From CAYMTV01 sp964393525 (lineage in GTDB: Bacteria > Patescibacteriota > Microgenomatia > Daviesbacterales > UBA10151): 12,087 nucleotides of DNA. The notes under the pieces were generated by a model. The model searched no databases. It saw only the letters and a program-made list of their open reading frames with translations, and was not told the DNA's origin. The stretch covers positions 1 through 12,087 of the forward strand of contig CAYMTV010000028.1 of NCBI GenBank assembly GCA_964393525.1. The letters are read 5' to 3'. Both the position numbers and the translations under genes were made by a program. Positions 3,953 through 11,219 of this stretch are shown piece after piece (positions within the stretch are counted from its first letter, which is position 1; each line of letters begins with the position of its first letter).

Positions 3953-6052
3953 TCAAGAGTTACTTTTTGGTTTAGTCCAGGAGGCGAATTTGCAGTTTGG
4001 CCAGTTTTTGCAGCCATAAAAAGTTTTGCCTCTTCTGGTTTTTCTAATGACTATCTCACCACCATCTTCCGGACACTTGGCATCAACTTTTTCTTCCAAA
4101 GTTTCTGTATGCTTACACTCGGGAAACCCGGAGCAGGCCAAAAACTTCCCAAACCTGCCCATCCTGATAACTAAATTCTTCCCGCACTCCGGGCATTTTT
4201 TATCTACCTCCTCCACTTCAAGCTTTACTCTTTGAGCAGATTCCATAGTTCCTTCAAGCTTTTTTTCAAACGGCTGGTAGAAATCCCCAATCGACTCTCT
4301 CCACTGCCTTTCACCTCTTGAAATCTCATCTAATTGATTCTCCATCTGGGCTGTAAATTCATAATCAAAAACTTCCGGAAAATACTTTAAAAGAAAGTCT
4401 GCGACGGATAACCCAAGAGGGGTAGGAACAAACTTTCTTTCTTGTTTCTCAACATAATACCTTTCCAAAATAGTTGAAAGTATTGGTGCATAAGTTGATG
4501 GCCTGCCAATCCCCAACTCTTCCAGCTTTTTAATTAAAGAGGCTTCTGTATACCTTGGAGGAGGCTGGGTGAAATGTTGATATGGCAAAACCTCAAGCGC
4601 TTTTAATTTTTCTCCTTCGGTAAGTTCAGGCAGGATCTGTTTTCTGCTCCCTTCCCTGTCCTGAGCGGCCTGCCCTGAGTTTGATCGAAGGGAGCCGAAG
4701 GATTCATCTGCCTCTTCTGATTCCTCCTGTGTAACGCCGTAAAGCTTTAGCCAGCCGTCAAATAAAATCACCGCGCCATTTGCCCTTAATAAATAAGCAT
4801 CATCTGTCTGCCTTGCCGAAACATCGACTGTAGTCTGGTTGATTACCGCGTCTGCCATCTGCGAGGCGACAGCTCTTTTCCAAATTAAGTCATATAACCT
4901 GGCATGATCCTTGGTCATTCCGTTTTGACGACTGATGTCTGACGACTTAATACTAATATTAGTAGGCCTGATTGCTTCGTGCGCCTCCTGGGCATTTTTG
5001 CTTTTTGCTTTGTAAAACTTGGGACCCTGGGGTAAGTATTTTTTATCAAAATTTGAAGCTATATAGCTTCTGATTGCATGTTGAGCCTGGACCGAAAGAT
5101 TGACTGAATCAGTTCTCATATAGGTAATAATTCCGTGTTCATAAAGGTTTTGGGCAAGCATCATGGTTTTTTTGGCGGAAAATCCTAGTTTGTTTCCGGC
5201 AGTCTGCTGCAGGGTTGAGGTTGTAAAAGGCGGAGAACTGTAACGCTTGACCTGCTTTTGAGTTATTTTTTCAATCCGGTAGGCTGCCTGTTTTAATTTT
5301 TCAACGTGAACTTGCGCCTCATGTTCATTGCTGATAAAAAATCGGGCTTTTTCATTTTTAATCTCAAGCTTTTTTCCATTATATTCGACTAAATTGACAA
5401 AAAACCTGACTTGCTTTTCTAAAGATTCTACCTCAACCTCAATCGTCCAATATTCCTGGGCCTTAAATTTCCCGATTTCCCTCTCCCGCTCAACTATTAA
5501 ACGAAGCGCCACAGTCTGAACCCTTCCGGCGGACAAACCTCTTTTGACTTTTTTCCAAAGAAGGGGGGAAAGTTTATAACCTACCAGCCTGTCTAAAACT
5601 CTTCTGGCCTGCTGGGCATCAATCAATTGGAGGTTTAACTGCCTGGGGTGTTCAAAAGCCTCTTTGATAGCACCCTCAGTAATCTCATGAAACACTACCC
5701 TTCTTAAATTATTTTCATTTTTAACTTTTAACTTTGAACTTTTAACTTCAGAGTTGCGGAGCAACTCTGCTATGTGCCAGGCGATTGCTTCACCTTCCCG
5801 ATCAGGATCTGTTGCCAGCCAAATGGTTTTGGCTTTCCCGGCCATCTTTTTAAGCTCGTTGACCTTTTTTTTCTTATCCCTTGGGATAATATATTTCGGT
5901 TCAAAGTTTCCTTCTACATCCACTCCTAACTCTGCTTTAGGAAGGTCCCGGACATGACCCATTGAAGCCTCAATTTGATATTTACTTCCCAGATATTTGG
6001 ATAAGGTTCTTGCTTTGGTTGGTGACTCAACTATTACTAAATTACTACTCAT
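3953..6052 (-). CDS. topA: DNA topoisomerase I (type IA)
   Basis: Relaxes negatively supercoiled DNA by cutting one strand through a 5'-phosphotyrosine. The 699 residues comprise a Toprim domain (1-130) with Glu9 in VIVESPTKA and DPDREGE (82-88, acidic triad D82/D84/E86), SAGRVQTVALRLIVERE (174-190), the catalytic Tyr311 in ITYMRTDS, QEAHEAIRPT (355-364), the GIGRPSTYA motif (514-522), and two C-terminal zinc ribbons: CPECG...CSGFPEC (620-646) and CPEDGG...CKNWPNC (660-687). The second ribbon lacks one of its four Cys. Two in-frame repeat-derived inserts lie in linkers at about 95-110 and 451-466. ATG start with AGGA 8 bases upstream; a promoter with an overlapping dyad precedes it (6074-6104). 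Confidence 0.97.
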   Translation of the reverse strand: MSSNLVIVESPTKARTLSKYLGSKYQIEASMGHVRDLPKAELGVDVEGNFEPKYIIPRDKKKKVNELKKMAGKAKTIWLATDPDREGEAIAWHIAELLRNSEVKSSKLKVKNENNLRRVVFHEITEGAIKEAFEHPRQLNLQLIDAQQARRVLDRLVGYKLSPLLWKKVKRGLSAGRVQTVALRLIVEREREIGKFKAQEYWTIEVEVESLEKQVRFFVNLVEYNGKKLEIKNEKARFFISNEHEAQVHVEKLKQAAYRIEKITQKQVKRYSSPPFTTSTLQQTAGNKLGFSAKKTMMLAQNLYEHGIITYMRTDSVNLSVQAQHAIRSYIASNFDKKYLPQGPKFYKAKSKNAQEAHEAIRPTNISIKSSDISRQNGMTKDHARLYDLIWKRAVASQMADAVINQTTVDVSARQTDDAYLLRANGAVILFDGWLKLYGVTQEESEEADESFGSLRSNSGQAAQDREGSRKQILPELTEGEKLKALEVLPYQHFTQPPPRYTEASLIKKLEELGIGRPSTYAPILSTILERYYVEKQERKFVPTPLGLSVADFLLKYFPEVFDYEFTAQMENQLDEISRGERQWRESIGDFYQPFEKKLEGTMESAQRVKLEVEEVDKKCPECGKNLVIRMGRFGKFLACSGFPECKHTETLEEKVDAKCPEDGGEIVIRKTRRGKTFYGCKNWPNCKFASWTKPKSNS
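4657..4701. repeat. REP-like repeat inserted in frame in topA (residues ~451-466)
   Basis: A 45-base stretch (15 codons) reading on the minus strand CCTTCGGCTCCCTTCGATC ... CGCTCAGGACA. On the plus strand it holds two imperfect copies of CCTGYCCTGAG and a CCCTGAG...CGAAGGG partial palindrome. It shares the exact word CGCTCAGGACA with the intergenic repeat at 2784-2843. It encodes the low-complexity segment FGSLRSNSGQAAQDR, between the conserved WLKLYGV and LPELTEGE segments, where topoisomerase I tolerates length variation. Confidence 0.72.
5723..5769. repeat. Heptamer repeat plus 9-bp hairpin inserted in frame in topA (residues ~95-110)
   Basis: Plus strand: four tandem 7-base units (5723-5750) AACTTTT, AACTTTG, AACTTTT, AACTTCA, running into a perfect hairpin with arms CAGAGTTGC / GCAACTCTG and a GGA triloop (5749-5769). 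Together they encode ELLRNSEVKSSKLKVK, which separates AWHIAE from RRVVFHEIT. Typical topoisomerase I has a short, variable linker at this point. Confidence 0.65.
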
Positions 6053-6073
6053 ATTATTTTTCCTTTGTGATTT

Positions 6074-6104
6074 ACTGTACAGGGAATTGTACAGTGCTTG
6101 TCAA
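6074..6104 (-). promoter_or_regulatory. topA promoter with overlapping operator-like dyad
   Basis: The -35 box is a perfect TTGACA (6104-6099). The -10 is weaker: TGTACA at 17-base spacing or TACAGT at 19. A perfect dyad ACTGTACA-GGGAAT-TGTACAGT (6074-6095) covers the spacer and the -10 region. Each half contains the palindrome TGTACA. A repressor or supercoiling-sensitive control of topA is plausible. The site lies entirely in the 67-base gap after the Clp-like gene. Confidence 0.5.
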
Positions 6105-6119
6105 GAGAGAAAGATTAAT

Positions 6120-8660
6120 TTAGGACGCCAGAAGATTTATTCCGGCCTGAAGTTTCTCGCCCTTTTTAAGTTTATCTTCTAAAATCATTTTGGATAAATT
6201 AGATTCTAGAGTATCTTGAATCAATCTTCTTAAGGGACGGGCGCCTAATACCGGATCATAACCTCTTTTTGCAAGCTCTGAAATAAGCTCCGGGCTAAGA
6301 TCCACCAAATATCCTTTTTCTTTAAGTTTGACCAAAAGATCATTAAGTTTTAGTTTCACCACAGCCTCAAGATCCGCTCCAGACAAAGGCTTAAAAATAG
6401 TCACATTATCAAACCTGTTAATAAGCTCAGGCTTAAAGATTTTAAACAGCTCAAACTTAACAGCCCCCTCAAGATCCTTTAGACCTTTACCGCTTTTGAG
6501 CCCTTCGGCAATGGTCAAAGACGCGGCATTTGAGGTAGCAATAATTATGGTATTTCTAAAGTCTACGGTTTTTCCTAAAGCATCAGTCAGTCTTCCATCC
6601 TCCAAAACCTGCAGGAATAAGTTTAAGATCTTGGGGTTGGCCTTCTCAAACTCATCCAGCAAAATCAAACAATATGGCTTATTTTTTACAGCCTCTGTCA
6701 ACTCTCCCGGATTAGTTTGTGTTCCCAGAAGCCTGTCCACTGCTTCATGGGTTTGATATTCCGACATATCAAACCTCAAATATGCCTCCCGTGTCTTAAA
6801 GTAGATTTCGGATAGAATTTTGGCAAGCTCGGTCTTGCCAACGCCGGTTGGACCGACAAACAGAAACGATCCGATTGGTCTAGTATCATCTTTTAGTTCT
6901 GCAGCACTTCTTCTTAGGGTACTGGCTACAGCTTTCACCGCATCTTCCTGATCGATTAATCTTTGGTGAATGATATTTTCCAAATCAAGTAAGATTTTCT
7001 TTTCTTCGGCATTAATTTCTATTATCGGAATATTAACCCTATTTTCAAAAACCCGGGTTACCAGCTTGGAATCAATTACTCCGTTTTTGGCAGCTGCCTC
7101 ACACTCCTCAAGAACTGAAAGTGCGCTGTCCGGCAGTACCCGGTCAGAAATAAGTCTTTCAGACAAGTTAAGCATTTTTTTGATGGCAGGATAGGTCAAG
7201 GTAATCTTTTTACTTCTCACAAGCTCCACTGCTCTTTCTTTTAGGATTTCAAAAGTATCTTCTTTTGAGGCCGGAGGAAGGACCACTTTGTGGAAGATCC
7301 GAATAAGTACGGTATTTTTTTCCAAAATCCGGAAATAGTTATCATCTTCGGTTGATGCAATAAACTGAAAAGATTTGGATTCAAGATAGGGGATCATTAA
7401 GGAATAAAGATTATATTCATCTCCCATCTGCCCCAAACCCAGCATATGTATCTCATCTATAAATAAAATTACCGACTGGGAAAATTCTATTTCTTCAAAA
7501 ATTGTCTTGATCTTTTTTGCCAGTTCGCTCTCGCCCGCAACGTCAGAAATAAGCCTTGCCAGATCAAGTTTGACAATTCTTTTTGTAGCCAAAGCGGAAG
7601 GAGCATTGCCTGAAACGATCATTTTAGCCAAAAACTTTACCAAAGCAGTTTTCCCTGAACCGGCCGGACCAACCAATAAAACATTCCGATCTTTATCCTG
7701 GGTGAGTATTGTGATAACTTCATTTAAAATATTTTTCCTACCTGTAAAATCTTCAACCCCCGTAGATGCAGCCTGACGGGTCAGATCATCCGATACGCTG
7801 TCCAAAAGAGGAGCTGGCGTACTAATCCAACCTCTGTTTGTGCCTTTTAGGTGTCTGACTTCAAAATCCTCATCCCAGACAAAAACTTTTTTCCAGTTAC
7901 TTCTTTTGTGTTCATATAAAACCAGGGCGTCTTTAAAATCTTCCAGCTTTAAATTTATTTTCAAAAGTTCCTGTTCTATATTGGGTATCTCACCCACCAT
8001 TGCCACAAAAAAATAGCTTTCAGTTAAATATTTGGCGCCGGTTGCTTTAGCCAGTGTTAAGAGGTTAGGGAAAAGTTTTTCAAAGTAGTTTGGTTTAAAG
8101 TTTAAAAATGACTGGGGAGTTGTCTCCAAACTTTGCAAAAAATAATAAACTTCTTCTGATTTTAAAAGCTTAATCCATTCCAAATCAGAAACCTTAAGTT
8201 TTGTAGCCTGAAAAACCTCCCCTGGATTTTTAATCTGCCAGATTTTTTTTGCGGGTTCATTTTTGGGCTTATGTAAAAAAAGAGCAATACCAAAAACTAA
8301 AGTTATGGTTGATAAAACCAGAGCCTGTATTGAAGTTAGAAACCTTGCGTTAAGTATTTCCCCGATAATTGTCAGTCCAAACAAAGGTGGTGTCAGAAAC
8401 CATATAAACCCTAAGATTAATAGACAGACTGTGGAAATAGCATAAGCGCCGACGCCTAAAGTTACCCTGGAAAGCCGGAATAAAAAGCTTAATGCTCGCC
8501 CAATAATACTTGAATCGTGAAATAAAGGCACAAACAAAAGCTTCCACATGAGTCCCACTGCCAGGTCTTCTTCGATAACCTTAAGCAGATTTGTGAGTGT
8601 TCGGATAAATACCACTAAAGCATCGGGGTACCAAAATAGGATTAAACGTTTGAGCAGCAT
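6120..8660 (-). CDS. Membrane-anchored Clp-family double AAA+ ATPase lacking canonical pore loops
   Basis: An 846-residue Clp/Hsp100 relative. Residues 1-60 are hydrophobic and amphipathic; two membrane segments follow (about 72-100 and 108-129). Residues 195-247 resemble a degenerate Clp N-repeat (LAKATGAKYLTESYFFVAMVG). AAA1: Walker A GPAGSGKT (331-338), Walker B VILFIDE (397-403). AAA2: Walker A GPTGVGKT (603-610), Walker B LILLDE (665-670), Arg finger NRFD (748-751), sensor-2 GARPLRR (806-812). There is no coiled-coil M-domain between the rings. Oddities: the AAA1 pore loop KYRG is AGES, the AAA2 GYVG loop is deleted, only one Arg remains at the AAA1 finger (LIRIF), and no clear ClpP-binding [ILV]G[FL] loop is seen. 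It could remodel membrane-associated proteins without threading. ATG start, no Shine-Dalgarno; the preceding 165 bases are AT-rich. Confidence 0.9.
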   Translation of the reverse strand: MLLKRLILFWYPDALVVFIRTLTNLLKVIEEDLAVGLMWKLLFVPLFHDSSIIGRALSFLFRLSRVTLGVGAYAISTVCLLILGFIWFLTPPLFGLTIIGEILNARFLTSIQALVLSTITLVFGIALFLHKPKNEPAKKIWQIKNPGEVFQATKLKVSDLEWIKLLKSEEVYYFLQSLETTPQSFLNFKPNYFEKLFPNLLTLAKATGAKYLTESYFFVAMVGEIPNIEQELLKINLKLEDFKDALVLYEHKRSNWKKVFVWDEDFEVRHLKGTNRGWISTPAPLLDSVSDDLTRQAASTGVEDFTGRKNILNEVITILTQDKDRNVLLVGPAGSGKTALVKFLAKMIVSGNAPSALATKRIVKLDLARLISDVAGESELAKKIKTIFEEIEFSQSVILFIDEIHMLGLGQMGDEYNLYSLMIPYLESKSFQFIASTEDDNYFRILEKNTVLIRIFHKVVLPPASKEDTFEILKERAVELVRSKKITLTYPAIKKMLNLSERLISDRVLPDSALSVLEECEAAAKNGVIDSKLVTRVFENRVNIPIIEINAEEKKILLDLENIIHQRLIDQEDAVKAVASTLRRSAAELKDDTRPIGSFLFVGPTGVGKTELAKILSEIYFKTREAYLRFDMSEYQTHEAVDRLLGTQTNPGELTEAVKNKPYCLILLDEFEKANPKILNLFLQVLEDGRLTDALGKTVDFRNTIIIATSNAASLTIAEGLKSGKGLKDLEGAVKFELFKIFKPELINRFDNVTIFKPLSGADLEAVVKLKLNDLLVKLKEKGYLVDLSPELISELAKRGYDPVLGARPLRRLIQDTLESNLSKMILEDKLKKGEKLQAGINLLAS

Positions 8661-8711
8661 TAATATTAGTTTAACGATTTACGATGTAAGATTAAAGCTT
8701 AAGACTTTGGG

Positions 8712-8820
8712 CAATTTTTAATTTTCAATTTTTAATTTGAAATGAATATCAAATGTTTAAAAATTTAAATATTTAATCATTTAGACTTGATTAAAAATTT
8801 TAAATTTCAAATTTAAAATT
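8712..8820. repeat. AT-rich repeats upstream of the Clp-like gene
   Basis: Contains a tandem 14-base unit CAATTTTTAATTT[TG] (8712-8725, 8726-8739) and a 25-base palindrome with 12-base arms centred on C8808 (8796-8820). The rest is almost pure A/T. No gene is present. It may hold the promoter of the Clp-like gene, but no convincing -35/-10 pair could be assigned. Confidence 0.55.
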
Positions 8821-8825
8821 AATTA

Positions 8826-9188
8826 CTATCTGACCCTTACCAAATTTCCATTTAAATCAAGTTCCACAAAATGCTTGGCTCTACCTTCAAGAAACGCCTG
8901 ACACTGATTTTGGGTTAAATCGTCAATCTTTTCCCTCGGACTGTGCACCAGATCCGCTACCCAGTCGGGCAAAAGATCATTAGTTAAACACGGTCCGCTT
9001 GTCAGATCATAGCCCAAATCCTTTTTTTCCTGAAAAACTGCTCTGGCTTGATTGACAGCTAAATCATATTCCGCCAGAACCCCGGGTTTATAGGGCTCAA
9101 CCTCTTTTTTAAATATAGATAGAGTTATAAATGAGGAAGCAGCAATAACAAGAAGCACAAGCAACGTAAGTTTTGTTTTAGAGGTCAT
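8826..9188 (-). CDS. Small membrane-anchored extracytoplasmic protein, unknown function
   Basis: 120 residues. An N-terminal positively charged tip (MTSKTK) and a single hydrophobic helix (about 7-26, LTLLVLLVIAASSFITLSIF) indicate a signal anchor, with residues 30-120 outside. The outer part has two Cys (67 in SGPCL, 96 in NQCQAF) that could form a disulfide, and well-defined segments DWVADLVHSPR (75-85) and EGRAKHFVELDLNGNLVR (101-118) that look like a folded domain. I do not know a function; similar small proteins seem to occur in Microgenomates, but this is from memory. ATG start 45 bases after dprA, with a likely promoter at 9208-9237. It precedes the Clp-like membrane ATPase, a possible functional partner. 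Confidence 0.8.
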   Translation of the reverse strand: MTSKTKLTLLVLLVIAASSFITLSIFKKEVEPYKPGVLAEYDLAVNQARAVFQEKKDLGYDLTSGPCLTNDLLPDWVADLVHSPREKIDDLTQNQCQAFLEGRAKHFVELDLNGNLVRVR

Positions 9189-9207
9189 ATTTTTTTCCGT
9201 TAATATA

Positions 9208-9237
9208 ATAATATGTTGGCTTGATATAGCTTTTCAA
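9208..9237 (-). promoter_or_regulatory. Putative sigma-70-type promoter for the 120-residue gene
   Basis: Minus strand TTGAAA (9237-9232), 18-base spacer, TATTAT (9213-9208). The -35 overlaps the dprA stop codon. The predicted leader is only about 12 bases. It matches the spacing of the pyrG and 126-residue-gene promoters. Confidence 0.5.
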
Positions 9238-10322
9238 TAGGACTTTACATAAATTCCACCACCCAGGTTTTTTATCAGTCCGAGAATTTCCATTTTTACA
9301 AGAGCGCTTGATACCTCATAAACTTGTCTTTTCAACTGGCGGGAGATCTCATCTATATGCTTTGATTCGTTTTCAAGACAACTTAGGATACTTTTTTCCA
9401 CCTCGGTTAAATCAAGGGAGTTTGAAGTTTTGATGGGAGTCGCAACCTGGGTATTAATTCCCAGCTCGGTTAATACATCTTGAGCGGTGAAGGTAAGTCT
9501 GGCTCCTTCCTTAATCAAATCTGCCGGACCCTTGGAAAGTAAGGACGTTACAGGTCCGGGAACAGCAAAAACATCCCGTCCTTGCTCAAGTGCCAGTCTG
9601 GCTGTAATCAGTGATCCTGAATCTTCCGCAGCCTCGGTTACCAGTACCCCCAGGGAAAGACCTGAGATGATCCTGTTTCTTGCGGGAAAATTGCCTGCCA
9701 AAGCCGGATAGTCGGGCGGAAACTCAGACATTACCGCCCCATGACCGGAAATTATTCTCTCTACTAAAGAGGCATTCTCCGGAGGAAATATCTGATTTAA
9801 ACCTCCCCCCAAAACCGCAATTGTCCTACCGTTTCCCTCAATTGCCGCTGTATGGGCAACCGTATCCACTCCTCTTGCCAGACCGGAAACTATAGTTAAC
9901 CCCTTTTGGGTAAGGTCTGTAGTGAATTTTTGGGTTACTGTCCTGCCATATCCGGTAACTTTCCTTGTACCCACAACACCGATGGCCATCTCATCATCCG
10001 GCAGAAATTCCCCCTTGTAGTAAACAACAAGGGGAGGATCATAAATCTGTTTGAGTCTTTTTGGGTAAATCTCATCAAAAATTGTTAAAACTTTAATCCC
10101 CGCTCTTTTTAAGTTTTCAACGTAACCTAAAACATCATGGGTTTTTCTTAAATGCTCAAGGGTTTCAATAACATTTTTGGGAATACTTAAAGATAAAAGA
10201 TCCTTTTTATTTGCCTCCCAGGCAAGCTTAGGATCTTTAAAATAGTCAATTATCCGCTTAAGCCTGATAGGCCCTAACCCATCAATTGAGTGGAGTGCCA
10301 GAAGATATGGCAAGTTTTGCAT
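9234..10322 (-). CDS. dprA: DNA processing protein DprA (single-strand DNA binding, RecA loader)
   Basis: Binds incoming single-stranded DNA and loads RecA during natural transformation. With the ATG at 10322 the protein has 362 residues. Domains: an N-terminal helix-hairpin-helix-like region (LHSIDGLGPIRLKRII, about 10-25); a Rossmann-like DprA core with VGTRK (117-121), SGLARGVD-x-x-AH (146-157), AVLGGGL, FPARNRIISGLS (212-223) and GSLITARLALEQGR (236-249), and AVPGP followed by S-x-G and LI-x-x-GA; and a C-terminal winged helix (about 305-360). All core motifs are intact. The computed longer start is a TTG 11 codons earlier, which would place a perfect 18-bp palindrome (10329-10346) inside the gene; the ATG is preferred. 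No Shine-Dalgarno. CPR genomes often keep dprA with competence genes. Confidence 0.95.
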   Translation of the reverse strand: MQNLPYLLALHSIDGLGPIRLKRIIDYFKDPKLAWEANKKDLLSLSIPKNVIETLEHLRKTHDVLGYVENLKRAGIKVLTIFDEIYPKRLKQIYDPPLVVYYKGEFLPDDEMAIGVVGTRKVTGYGRTVTQKFTTDLTQKGLTIVSGLARGVDTVAHTAAIEGNGRTIAVLGGGLNQIFPPENASLVERIISGHGAVMSEFPPDYPALAGNFPARNRIISGLSLGVLVTEAAEDSGSLITARLALEQGRDVFAVPGPVTSLLSKGPADLIKEGARLTFTAQDVLTELGINTQVATPIKTSNSLDLTEVEKSILSCLENESKHIDEISRQLKRQVYEVSSALVKMEILGLIKNLGGGIYVKSY

Positions 10323-10328
10323 CTTTAT

Positions 10329-10346
10329 ATTTGTATTAATACAAAT
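10329..10346. promoter_or_regulatory. 18-bp perfect palindrome at the dprA start
   Basis: ATTTGTATTAATACAAAT is fully self-complementary and ends 6 bases before the dprA ATG. Such symmetry at a start suggests an operator or a site occluding initiation. A weak promoter (TTGCTA, 16-base spacer, TATTAA) would overlap it. Confidence 0.45.
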
Positions 10347-10384
10347 CTTTAACAAGATAGCAAGTTGAAAATTAGAGTTTTGTA

Positions 10385-10429
10385 TAGTTGCCAGTCCCGG
10401 AGCATTGGTTTAGATGGACTGCCAAACTA
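10385..10429. repeat. Long imperfect hairpin between the transposase and dprA
   Basis: Arms 10385-10397 and 10416-10429 pair over 12 base pairs with one C-C mismatch and one bulged A, around an 18-base loop. Weaker inverted pairs follow: CCAAAG/CTTTGG (10435-10440, 10463-10468) and ACCTCT/AGAGGT (10458-10463, 10487-10492). This may be a structured leader for dprA or an outer part of the neighbouring mobile element. No U tract is evident. Confidence 0.45.
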
Positions 10430-10493
10430 CTTTCCCAAAGTGAAAAAGATTCTATAAAACCTCTTTGGCTTATACACTGAAGGAACAGAGGTA

Positions 10494-10527
10494 CACCCTC
10501 CGGGTGGTATAGGTTCCCACCCTTTCT
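10494..10527 (-). repeat. Left inverted terminal hairpin repeat of the RAYT element
   Basis: Read on the minus strand from the gene outward: AGAAAGGGTG, 10 variable bases, CCACCCGGAGGGTG. The outer part folds as CACCC-GGA-GGGTG. It matches the right copy (11220-11253) in inverted orientation at 29 of 34 positions. Confidence 0.75.
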
Positions 10528-11198
10528 CATTCAAGGAGCAAGTGCTTAATTAAATCCAGCTTTTTTCCATAATCTATCTGATTTTCTACAAATTCTTGGT
10601 AATCTTTTATAGATTTAAACATACTTAGGACTAACTCTGCTACTGATATTCCCTGACTAGAAGAATCAAAATATTCAGGGTAAGAAGACCACGGATAAAA
10701 ATTTAAATTAGCCTCCTTAATTATACTAGATACTACTGGATTAAGATGAATATAACGGGATAGGTGCATAAGTTGTTCGTCACTTTCCACCAAAACAGCT
10801 TTAAATGTACCCTGAAAAAGTGGACCAATCCTATTATTTTTAGTATTAAAATACTTTGTATAGGCATTGGTAAAATTAGAAATAAAAGTTGTTATCCCTT
10901 TTTCTTTTTTCTGTTTTAAAAGAAAATGAAAATGATTAGGCATGAGACAAAAAGCTAAAATATCAACTAATTTTTCACTTTTATACACATCATCTAGCAT
11001 TTTCTTCCTGACCTCTTCAGATAGCTGGAGAATTTTAGAGTATCTAATAGGGGGGTCTGCATGTTTATAAAACTTAATTAACTTCAAAGCTCTATCATAT
11101 TCTCTTTTATCAGTAAATACAGGTCTTCTTTCTATGCCTCTGTTAAAAATATGGTAGATTTCATTATCCCTAAAAACTACCTTTCTAACTGTAGCCAT
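10527..11198 (-). CDS. REP-associated tyrosine transposase (Y1, HUH family)
   Basis: Single-strand DNA nickase/ligase of the IS200-like Y1 superfamily, RAYT branch; these act on palindromic REP hairpins. The 223 residues show the HUH motif in FCLMPNHFHFLL (His89 and His91), candidate catalytic tyrosines in AYTKYFN (Tyr113, Tyr116), GPLFQGTFKAVLV (125-137), the RYIHLNPV signature (148-155) and YPWSSYPEY (168-176). The gene appears intact. ATG at 11198 without a Shine-Dalgarno; the TGA overlaps the first base of the left terminal repeat, and the right repeat begins 22 bases upstream of the start. Its low GC relative to dprA and PBP2 hints at separate ancestry. It may be domesticated, since most RAYT genes are single copy. 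Confidence 0.93.
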   Translation of the reverse strand: MATVRKVVFRDNEIYHIFNRGIERRPVFTDKREYDRALKLIKFYKHADPPIRYSKILQLSEEVRKKMLDDVYKSEKLVDILAFCLMPNHFHFLLKQKKEKGITTFISNFTNAYTKYFNTKNNRIGPLFQGTFKAVLVESDEQLMHLSRYIHLNPVVSSIIKEANLNFYPWSSYPEYFDSSSQGISVAELVLSMFKSIKDYQEFVENQIDYGKKLDLIKHLLLE

Positions 11199-11219
11199 AT
11201 TATCATGTTAAAATCTTAA

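Noticed and set aside
6328..7776. Several plus-strand open frames of 74-142 residues within the Clp-like gene
   Set aside because: The antisense frame of a gene with clear AAA+ motifs; the products are Ser/Phe-rich with no recognisable domain.
8350..8547. 65-residue minus-strand frame inside the Clp-like gene
   Set aside because: Out-of-frame overlap with the membrane region of the 846-residue protein; no independent start signal.
9487..10088. Plus-strand open frames over dprA
   Set aside because: Antisense shadows of intact DprA motifs.
10323..10355. TTG start adding 11 residues to DprA
   Set aside because: The extra residues are not typical of DprA and would include an 18-bp palindrome; the ATG at 10322 is followed at once by family-like sequence.
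10385..10460. Possible tRNA (a CTGCCAA loop resembling a Gly anticodon loop)
   Set aside because: The flanking bases do not form an anticodon stem and no T-arm (GTTCGAATC-like) follows on either strand.
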